NCBI GenBank assembly: GCA_050732575.1
Contig: JBOHRF010000073.1
Span: 1-19,018, forward strand
DNA length: 19,018 bases
Source of the DNA: JBBDWZ01 sp050732575
Lineage (GTDB): Bacteria > Gemmatimonadota > Gemmatimonadetes > Longimicrobiales > RSA9
Direction of reading: 5' to 3'
Positions 12,976 through 19,018 of this stretch are shown in pieces; position 1 is the first letter of the stretch; every line of letters begins with the position of its first letter. Both the position numbers and the translations under genes were made by a program. Below the pieces are notes generated by a model. It saw only the letters and a program-made list of their open reading frames with translations, had not been told where the DNA came from and made no database searches.

Positions 12976-13386
12976 ACTTTTTTTCTTGACGAAGCGTTCG
13001 CTAGCTCTAGTCTACGCAATGGCAGTACCCCTGGAGAACGGACGCGGTGAATTTGGCCATCGATACGCTCACAATGGCACCTGGCCGGGAGCGGTGCGCA
13101 CCTGGCCTGGCCCTCATTCTGTCTGGCGCCAGGCTCCTGGGCGAAGCAGCGGAGCGCTTGGGCGGTCCCGGTAGGCTTCTACTCGCCATTGCCTTGGCAG
13201 GCAAGGTCGCCGCAGGCCACGGCGCGCCGGTCTCCCGGCCCAGGCTGCTGGAGCGAAATCTCGAGGTGCCTCGCACGGCTAGCGGGCGCGGGTGCAAGCG
13301 ACTCCGTTTGTGGCTTGACGCTACCTGTAGCGCCTCTCTAAACTGCGACTTCTTCTAGTCTTTCATCCCCGACCCGGAGTTCATCC
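12976..13386. other. Divergent intergenic region, 411 bp
   Basis: Separates the reverse-strand aminopeptidase gene from the forward amidohydrolase operon. A forward frame at 13047-13358 is open for 103 codons but has a weak start, no recognisable motif and overlaps the operon promoter, so I do not call it a gene. The sequence contains short imperfect palindromes rich in GGCC and GCGCC. The forward promoter lies near the right end (13315-13344). Confidence 0.6.
13315..13344 (+). promoter_or_regulatory. Promoter of the amidohydrolase operon
   Basis: TTGACG (13315-13320) and TAAACT (13339-13344) are separated by 18 bp. Transcription would begin about 35 bases before the first start codon, which has GGAG 7 bases upstream. 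Confidence 0.55.
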
Positions 13387-14820
13387 ATGCGCAGAACCGC
13401 GTGTCACAGCGCGTCACGCTGGGCACTGGGCGCGCTGGCCACCGTGGGCGCCGTCCTGTGCAGCGGTGTTTCGCTGAGCGCTCAGGTAGGCACGCCGCCG
13501 CCCAATTCGTATGCGCTCACGAATGTGAGAATCGTGACTGCGCCTGGCCGCGTCATCGAGCGCGGCACCATCGTGGTTCGTGAGGGCCGCATCGCGGCCG
13601 TCGGTGCGCAAGTGGTGGTGCCAGCCGATGTGCAGCGCATTGATTTGAACGGGCATAGCGTCTATCCCGGCTTGATCGACGCGGCCAGTGCACTGGGTTT
13701 GCCGCGCGCACCGGCGGCTGCACAGGGTGGCCGAGGCGGTCCGCCGCAGGGCGCGCCCACGCAGCAAGCGCAGGCGCTGCTGGCCGCTGGACGAGCCGAG
13801 ATTCCGGAGATCCAGCCCACCCGACTGGCAGCGCAGGTAGTCCAGTTGCGCGACGCGGATCTGGAGGTCATGCGGGCCCAGGGCGTCACGCTGGTGGGCC
13901 TGGCGTTCGAACCCGCCATCATAAGCGGCCAGACGGCCGTGCTTTCACTGGTAGGGACTTCTGTGGATTCCACGGTTCTGCGCTCGCCGGCCGCCTTGCA
14001 GATCGGACTGCAGACTCGGCGCGGCGGATATCCAACCACATTGATGGGTACGCTCGCCTATCTCGAGCAGGCTTTCTCCGACGCGGCCTACCAACAGCGC
14101 GCGCAGGACGCGTTCGATCGCGATCCGGCCCGCGGTCCGCGTCCGGTGCGTGATGCCGACCGCGAAGCGCTGGTGCCTGCGGCTGCGCGCCGTATGGCCG
14201 TGCTCATCACGGCAGCGCGCGAGAACGATTTGATCCGCGCCATTGCGCTGGCCAAACGCAGCAACCTGGACTACACGCTGGTCGGGGTGCAGGAGGGTTA
14301 CCGCGCGACCAGCCTGCTGGCCAAGGAGGCTCGCCCGGTCGTGTTGAGTCTCCAGTTCCCGCAGCCCGACGGAGTGACCGGCCGAGCCTTCGAGTTGCAC
14401 GTTGCGCCGCTCTCCGGCCGTGATTCCGCCAAGGCCAGCGCCGACTCGGCGGTGGCCAGACAGGTACGCGGCAATGCAGCGGCCCTGGTCAAGGCAGGCG
14501 TACCCATCGCGCTCTCCAGTTTTGGTCTGGCACGACCGGCCGATTTCCGCGAGCGCATTCGCAATGTCATCGATGCCGGACTCTCCGCCGATGACGCACT
14601 GCGCGCGCTCACCATCACACCCGCACGGGTGTTGGGTGTGGAACGGGTGGCCGGAACCATCGAGCCAGGCAAGCTGGCCAACCTGGTGGTCACCGAAGGG
14701 GATCTGTTCGACCGCAACGGCCGGATCCGGCACGTGTTCGTGGAAGGGCGCAAATTCGACATTCGCGACAGTGGTCGCCAGCAAGCGCAACCACGTCCGG
14801 GCAACGGAGGCGCACAATGA
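13387..14820 (+). CDS. Exported amidohydrolase-family protein lacking the metal-binding HxH
   Basis: Product of 477 residues. An N-terminal signal peptide (cleavage near SLSA-Q, residue 32) is followed by the small beta-sandwich typical of amidohydrolases (LTNVRIVTAPGRVIERGTIV). At the start of the TIM barrel the usual PGLIDAHxH is PGLIDAASA: Ala100 and Ala102 replace the two metal-ligand histidines. A Gly/Pro/Gln-rich insert (about 108-130) follows. The C-terminal sandwich is intact (TIEPGKLANLVV, FVEGRKFD). The fold is therefore kept while the canonical active site is lost, so it is probably a non-catalytic partner or has altered chemistry. Its stop overlaps the next start (ATGA). First gene of a three-gene operon with good ribosome binding site spacing. 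Confidence 0.85.
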   Translation: MRRTACHSASRWALGALATVGAVLCSGVSLSAQVGTPPPNSYALTNVRIVTAPGRVIERGTIVVREGRIAAVGAQVVVPADVQRIDLNGHSVYPGLIDAASALGLPRAPAAAQGGRGGPPQGAPTQQAQALLAAGRAEIPEIQPTRLAAQVVQLRDADLEVMRAQGVTLVGLAFEPAIISGQTAVLSLVGTSVDSTVLRSPAALQIGLQTRRGGYPTTLMGTLAYLEQAFSDAAYQQRAQDAFDRDPARGPRPVRDADREALVPAAARRMAVLITAARENDLIRAIALAKRSNLDYTLVGVQEGYRATSLLAKEARPVVLSLQFPQPDGVTGRAFELHVAPLSGRDSAKASADSAVARQVRGNAAALVKAGVPIALSSFGLARPADFRERIRNVIDAGLSADDALRALTITPARVLGVERVAGTIEPGKLANLVVTEGDLFDRNGRIRHVFVEGRKFDIRDSGRQQAQPRPGNGGAQ

Positions 14821-16133
14821 CAACAGCAGCGACCCGAGGGATGCGAGCACTGGGCTGTGCCCTGTTCGCCGGTGCCGCGCTCCATGCCGGGGCGCAGGCA
14901 CAGGACATTGCTATCCGCAATGCTACCATCCTCACCGTGACCAAAGGCAAGATTGAAAACGGCACGGTCCTGATCCAGAACGGCAAGATCATAGCGGTTG
15001 GGCAGAACGTGAACATCCCGGCCGGTGTGCGCGTCGTTGATGGCACGGGCAAGTTCGTGATGCCCGGCATCATCGATGCACACTCACACACGGCGGGCGA
15101 TGTCGGACTGAACGAAGGCGCCGAATCAGTAACGCCGGAAGTCCGCGTCGAGGTGCGCGCCGATGCCCTCAGCATTTACCGCGAGCTGGCCGGCGGGACC
15201 ACGGCGCTCAATGTGCTGCATGGCAGCGCCAATGTTGTGGGTGGACAGGCTGCCGTGGTGAAGTTGAAGTGGGGCACTACACCGGATGAGATGTTGATCG
15301 ATGATGCACCGCGCATTGTCAAGTTTGCCCTGGGTGAGAATCCCAAGCGCTCGAACAGCGACCCGCAGCCTGGCCAGGAGCGTCGGTTCCCGGCCACACG
15401 CATGGGCGTGGAGCAGACGCTGCGCTGGTGGTTCAATGAAGCCGTGAAGTACAGGAAGGCATGGGCGGACCATCGGGAAGCGCTCAAGACCGACAAGACG
15501 GCGCTGGCCCCGCGGCGCGACCTGCGTCTGGAAGCACTGTCCGACATCATCGAGGGCAAACTCTGGGTACACGCGCACAGCTATCGTGAAGATGAGATCA
15601 TTATGCTGATGAAGGTGGCCGAAGACTACGGCTTCCGCATCAAGACTTTCCAGCACGTGCTCGAAGGCTACAAGGTAGCCGATGAAATCGCCAAACATGG
15701 CGCCGGCGCATCCACATTTGCCGACATGTGGGCGTACAAGATGGAAGCCTGGGATGCCATTCCGCACAATGCCACGCTGATGGCCAAGCGCGGTGTCAAC
15801 GTCTCCATCAACTCAGACAGCGATGAGCGCGCGCGTCGCCTCTACACGGAAGCCGCGCTGGCCATGAAATACGGTGGTGCCAGTGAAGAGGAAGCGCTCA
15901 AGATGATCACCATCAACCCGGCCTGGCAGATTGGTCTGGACAAGCGCATCGGCTCGATCGAAACCGGCAAGGATGGTGACCTGGCCATCTTCAACGGTCA
16001 CCCGTTCGCGCCCGCATCACGCGTGGACATGACCATCATCGAGGGCAAAGTCTATTTCGATCGTGAGCTGGCCATGACGCTGGAGAAGCTGCTGCGCGCG
16101 ATTGTGACTACGACGGATGGAGGACGGCCATGA
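14817..16133 (+). CDS. Exported amidohydrolase with intact metal site
   Basis: Product of 438 residues. Signal peptide with cleavage near AGAQA-Q (about residue 28). The PGIIDAHSH motif gives His89 and His91; further candidate ligands are His252/His254 (WVHAHS), His280 (FQHVLEG) and Asp334 (INSDSDE), a full set for a metal-dependent amidohydrolase of the imidazolonepropionase-like branch (PF01979). The C-terminal sandwich closes with IETGKDGDLAIFNG and IIEGKVYF. It hydrolyses an amide, lactam or peptide-like bond outside the cytoplasm, but the substrate cannot be read from the sequence. It is coupled by 4-base overlaps to the genes on both sides, whose products are related but lack the metal ligands. 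Confidence 0.9.
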   Translation: MTTAATRGMRALGCALFAGAALHAGAQAQDIAIRNATILTVTKGKIENGTVLIQNGKIIAVGQNVNIPAGVRVVDGTGKFVMPGIIDAHSHTAGDVGLNEGAESVTPEVRVEVRADALSIYRELAGGTTALNVLHGSANVVGGQAAVVKLKWGTTPDEMLIDDAPRIVKFALGENPKRSNSDPQPGQERRFPATRMGVEQTLRWWFNEAVKYRKAWADHREALKTDKTALAPRRDLRLEALSDIIEGKLWVHAHSYREDEIIMLMKVAEDYGFRIKTFQHVLEGYKVADEIAKHGAGASTFADMWAYKMEAWDAIPHNATLMAKRGVNVSINSDSDERARRLYTEAALAMKYGGASEEEALKMITINPAWQIGLDKRIGSIETGKDGDLAIFNGHPFAPASRVDMTIIEGKVYFDRELAMTLEKLLRAIVTTTDGGRP

Positions 16134-17446
16134 AGACGAGGGCGTGGGCGCGGGCGCGGGAGGCATGCCTCCTGCTCGGTGCGCTCGTCTCGATTCCGGT
16201 TTCCGCTTGGGCGCAGGCGAGTCAGGGCAAAGCAGGCACGTATTTCATTCGCGGCGGCACCGTGGTCACCATGGCCGGGCAGACGTTGAACAACGCCAAC
16301 GTGCTGATTCAAGGTGGCAAGATTGCGGGCGTGGGCAGCAACGTGCAGGCGCCTGCGGGTGCCACCGTGATCGATGCCAGTGGCAAGTTTGTGTACCCGG
16401 GCATGATCGACTCACAGACCGACCTGGGCCTCTCGGAGATCGGCTCGGTGGCGGCCACCCAGGACGTCACTGAGCTGGGCACGTACAACCCGCACATGCG
16501 CGCATTGGTCGCGGTCAATCCAAGCAGCGAGCTGATTGCGGTCACTCGTGTAAACGGCGTGACCGCGGCCATCACGGCACCGAGTGGTGGATTGATATCA
16601 GGGCAATCCGCGCTCATTCGATTGGATGGCTGGACGCAAGACGAGATGGCCATTCGGCCGGTCGCGGGCTTCGTGATCAATTATCCGCGTGCCAGTGGTG
16701 GCGGCGGCGGTCGCGGTGGGCGGGGTGGTGGTGGTGGTGAACCCGAAGGTGATGCCGGCCAGCGAGCGCAGCAGCAGATTGCGGATTTGCGCGAGTATCT
16801 CACGCGGGCCCGTGACTACGATCGCGTGCGCGATGGCGGCAATCAGCGTGTCGACGTACAGCTGGAGGCCGTGCGTCCGCTCTTTTCCGGTGAAGCGCCG
16901 GCCGTGGTCATGGCCGACGGGAAGGATCAGATCGAGGGCGCGTTCCGGCTGGCCGATGACTTTGGTATCAAGGTGATCATCAGCGGCGGTGATGAAGGCT
17001 ACAAAGTGGCAAGCGAGTTGGCGCGCCGGAACATCCCGGTCATTCTGGGCTCGCTGCGCTCTGCGCCGCCCGCCGATGCCCCTTATGATGCCGTGTTCGC
17101 CAACCCCGGTGTGTTGCAGCGTGCGGGTGTGAAAATCGCCTTCTCAACCGGTGATGGCGCCAACGCGCGCCACCTGCCCTATCACGCAGCGCTGGCCGTT
17201 GCTTTTGGTTTGCCAACCGCTGCGGCCATGCAGGCGCTGACCGTCAATCCGGCCCAAATCTGGGGCGTGGCCGATCGGATCGGCACGATCGAAGTCGGGA
17301 AGTCCGCCGATCTGTTCGTGGCCAGCGGGGATCCGCTGGACATTCGTACCGTGGTCTCCGATGTATTCATCGAAGGAAAACAGATTCCGTTCGATGACCG
17401 TCACACGCGGTTGTACGAGAAATACAACGCACGCCCGAAGAAATAG
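16130..17446 (+). CDS. Exported amidohydrolase-family protein, second degenerate paralogue
   Basis: Product of 438 residues. Signal peptide ending VSAWA-Q (about residue 28). The barrel entry reads YPGMIDSQTDLG, so Gln96 and Asp98 occupy the positions of the two metal-ligand His. A Gly-rich loop (about residues 188-205, GGGGGRGGRGGGGG) interrupts the barrel. Later segments follow the family (VIISGGDEGYKVASELARRN; TIEVGKSADLFVASGDPLD). The start overlaps the previous stop (ATGA). Together with the first gene it flanks the one intact enzyme, suggesting a hetero-oligomer with scaffold or substrate-binding subunits; that is inference. Confidence 0.85.
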   Translation: MKTRAWARAREACLLLGALVSIPVSAWAQASQGKAGTYFIRGGTVVTMAGQTLNNANVLIQGGKIAGVGSNVQAPAGATVIDASGKFVYPGMIDSQTDLGLSEIGSVAATQDVTELGTYNPHMRALVAVNPSSELIAVTRVNGVTAAITAPSGGLISGQSALIRLDGWTQDEMAIRPVAGFVINYPRASGGGGGRGGRGGGGGEPEGDAGQRAQQQIADLREYLTRARDYDRVRDGGNQRVDVQLEAVRPLFSGEAPAVVMADGKDQIEGAFRLADDFGIKVIISGGDEGYKVASELARRNIPVILGSLRSAPPADAPYDAVFANPGVLQRAGVKIAFSTGDGANARHLPYHAALAVAFGLPTAAAMQALTVNPAQIWGVADRIGTIEVGKSADLFVASGDPLDIRTVVSDVFIEGKQIPFDDRHTRLYEKYNARPKK

Positions 17447-17473
17447 CGGCGTGGGCGCGGGCGAGCATTCACG

Positions 17474-17836
17474 ATGAGAGGATTCTTTGCGCTGGGGGCA
17501 TTGTTCGCGCTGCTGGCAGTGGCGGCGGGAGCGTTTGGGGCTCATGCGCTGCGCGCGCGACTGGCGCCGGACCGGCTCGAATTGTTCGAGCTTGCGGCGC
17601 GTTACCAGATGTACCACGGACTCGCTCTGATTGCAGTCGCGTGGGCTACTGACAAATTCCCGGGAGGGGCCAGCCGTGCCAGCGGCTGGCTCTTCGTTTT
17701 GGGCATCCTGATCTTTTGCGGATCGATTTACGCGTTGGCGTTCGGCGCGCCCCGCTGGCTCGGCGCCATCACGCCGTTCGGCGGCGTCTCCTTCTTGTTG
17801 GGCTGGCTGATGTTGATCGTGGCCGCCGTGAAGTGA
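17474..17836 (+). CDS. DUF423 family membrane protein
   Basis: Product of 120 residues with four hydrophobic segments (about 1-25, 45-62, 70-90 and 97-119). Conserved DUF423/YgdD features are present: GAFGAHALR near the first helix, RYQMYHGLALI, GSIYAL and ITPFGGVSFLLGW. The family is widespread in bacteria and of unknown function in the inner membrane. It begins 27 bases after the amidohydrolase operon and may be co-transcribed. It is convergent with the methyltransferase gene, with 15 bases between the stop codons. Confidence 0.9.
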   Translation: MRGFFALGALFALLAVAAGAFGAHALRARLAPDRLELFELAARYQMYHGLALIAVAWATDKFPGGASRASGWLFVLGILIFCGSIYALAFGAPRWLGAITPFGGVSFLLGWLMLIVAAVK

Positions 17837-17851
17837 AACGCGTCACCCGTT

Positions 17852-18919
17852 TTAGCGCGATACGCAGTAGAGGTACTCCTTCACGTCATCTCCCTTGTAA
17901 CGCCTTCCCTCACGGTCGGAGTCGGAGCGGTAGCGCCGGTACGCGTGCTCGTATCGCCGATAGGTCGTGCGCCGGCCGTTTTCCAGTAGAAGCTGCTTGA
18001 TGGTCGCTTCCGGAATGATGCCTTCCGTGTTGTAGCTCATCACGATGTGTTGGCAGCGAGCGGCGTTGAGCAGCGCTTCCAGCGCACCTTGGGCACCGGA
18101 ACGACTGCACCAGATGCTGCGTTGATGTTGGTCGGGCAGCAGTCCGGTCTTGCCGCGCAGAGACGGTGTCCCCGCGAACCAGCCGTTGGCAATTAGCTCG
18201 GGAATGTGGTAGTAGCCCGGATACTGCCTGGTGTTGTACGGCGGGTCGAGGTACAGCAAATCGAAGGGCTTTTGCGCGCGCACCAACTCGAACGCATCGC
18301 GCCGGAAAGCATGGCAGCTATTGCCCGGCTCGGTGCGGTCCAGGCGCAGAACCAGGGGTTTGACCGCGTTGGATTGCCAGGATTTCACGAAGGCTGCGTA
18401 TACGCCCGTGGTATTGGCCACTCGATCGGCTGCTTCGATCAGCGCGGCCAGCAACACATAGTACGCGTCGCTGGTGATGCGGCCCGCAGTATGGTAATCA
18501 TGCAGCCAGGTCCGAATGGCATCGATGCGGCCAGCATTCTCGGACGTGAAATACATGCGGCCATGCACGGCCGCAGCGTGGCCCGCCGGAGAGAACTGTT
18601 CGGTTATGAAGCCGTGCTGCGGCCCCAACACCGTCAGCGCGCGGGCCAGTTCAGTCAGCGTGCGCGCCCGGGCCTCACCCACCTGAAGGGGACGACGTGG
18701 CTCGGGTCGGGCTACGATTTGGACGTAGGCGCGGCCGAACACGTACGCGTAGTGCATGATGTCCGCCGCCACGACGCTGAATCCGCTGCGCTTGAGCGAG
18801 CGGGCCACGCTGGCCGTGCCACAAAACGGATCGACGGCGCGGCCGGATGTGATGCCGCGAGCCCGCAGCACACGACCAATGAATCCACGCAATCGCGTCT
18901 TGTTGCCGATATAACGCAC
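17852..18919 (-). CDS. DNA adenine methyltransferase (D12 class)
   Basis: Product of 355 residues. RYIGNKTRL (2-10) and DPFCGTASVARSL (30-42) form the S-adenosylmethionine-binding motifs, and DPPY at 225-228 followed by NTRQYPGYYHIPE is the catalytic motif IV. The order (SAM site first, then DPPY) and the YxGNK start identify a D12-type N6-adenine methylase. The region about 66-215 would be the target-recognition part; recognition sequence unknown. The start is a GTG with no ribosome binding site, and a TATATT box ends 6 bases upstream, so the mRNA may be leaderless. No restriction endonuclease gene lies on the left; the right side is outside the window, so it may be an orphan methylase or half of a restriction system. 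Confidence 0.85.
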   Translation of the reverse strand: MRYIGNKTRLRGFIGRVLRARGITSGRAVDPFCGTASVARSLKRSGFSVVAADIMHYAYVFGRAYVQIVARPEPRRPLQVGEARARTLTELARALTVLGPQHGFITEQFSPAGHAAAVHGRMYFTSENAGRIDAIRTWLHDYHTAGRITSDAYYVLLAALIEAADRVANTTGVYAAFVKSWQSNAVKPLVLRLDRTEPGNSCHAFRRDAFELVRAQKPFDLLYLDPPYNTRQYPGYYHIPELIANGWFAGTPSLRGKTGLLPDQHQRSIWCSRSGAQGALEALLNAARCQHIVMSYNTEGIIPEATIKQLLLENGRRTTYRRYEHAYRRYRSDSDREGRRYKGDDVKEYLYCVSR

Positions 18920-18925
18920 GGGAAC

Positions 18926-18955
18926 AATATAGTTTGGCCGGCGTGTCGGGCGTAA
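18926..18955 (-). promoter_or_regulatory. Methyltransferase promoter, likely leaderless
   Basis: The -10 TATATT is the complement of 18926-18931, and +1 would fall at about the GTG start at 18919. At 18 bp spacing the -35 is a poor TTACGC (18950-18955) that lies inside the 9-bp tandem repeat. Confidence 0.45.
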
Positions 18956-19018
18956 CGGGCGTAACGGGCGTAACGGGCGTAACGGGCGTAACGGGCGTAA
19001 CGGGCGTAACGGGCGTAA
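18947..19018. repeat. 9-bp tandem repeat, eight exact units, running off the window
   Basis: GGGCGTAAC (in phase CGGGCGTAA) repeats without error from 18947 to the window end, 72 bp or eight copies. It begins 27 bases upstream of the methyltransferase start. One forward frame would encode repeated Val-Thr-Gly, but no start or wider ORF is visible, so it is treated as a non-coding minisatellite. Confidence 0.9.

Noticed and set aside
13047..13358. 103-codon forward ORF in the aminopeptidase/amidohydrolase intergenic region
   Set aside because: GTG start with poorly spaced ribosome binding site, no recognisable motif, and its 3' part overlaps the operon promoter. Chance ORFs of this length are common at this GC content.
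17852..18919. Complete restriction-modification system
   Set aside because: No endonuclease gene lies on the visible side of the methyltransferase; the other side is outside the window.
18947..19018. CRISPR array
   Set aside because: The unit is only 9 bp and directly tandem, with no spacers and no cas genes. It is a minisatellite.

Overview
The window is GC-rich bacterial chromosome. A reverse-strand leucyl-tRNA synthetase with a HVGN signature, tandem secreted amidohydrolases, a stand-alone S23-type four-helix-bundle gene and oligonucleotide-repeat spacers fit Gemmatimonadota or a similar soil lineage. That placement is an inference; no marker gene in the window settles it.

Region 1 (about 1-5741) is accessory DNA. 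It starts with a lipoprotein gene and a four-helix membrane protein gene. Next comes a reverse-strand block of small phage/plasmid-type genes: a 125-residue protein, a DUF932 protein, an unknown protein, an HTH protein and a zinc ribbon. A divergent forward block holds two tiny ORFs, an excisionase-like HTH and a tyrosine recombinase. The recombinase gene ends 88 bp from the 3' end of tRNA-Ser(CGA), the usual layout of an element inserted at a tRNA gene. The opposite end of the element was not found and probably lies left of the window.

Region 2 (5741-8632) is an array of 22 tRNA genes, all on the reverse strand, none encoding CCA. A promoter with a perfect TTGACA box drives it, and initiator tRNA-Met comes first. 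Several spacers hold terminator-like hairpins or short-repeat palindromes, so the array may be several transcription units. Upstream lie the leuS terminator and leuS itself.

Region 3 (11424-11848) is a compact cassette: an S23/IVP-family gene enclosed by a perfect 26-bp inverted repeat, with the right arm encoding the protein's last residues and its stop codon. It resembles the intervening sequences known inside some 23S rRNA genes but sits between protein genes. I consider it the most interesting object here.

Region 4 (11887-19018) holds a reverse-strand putative PF10023-type zinc aminopeptidase and a forward operon of three exported amidohydrolase-family proteins joined by ATGA overlaps. 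Only the middle one keeps the metal-binding histidines. A DUF423 membrane protein follows. Last is a reverse-strand D12-class adenine methyltransferase, apparently leaderless, with a 9-bp tandem repeat abutting its promoter and running off the window.
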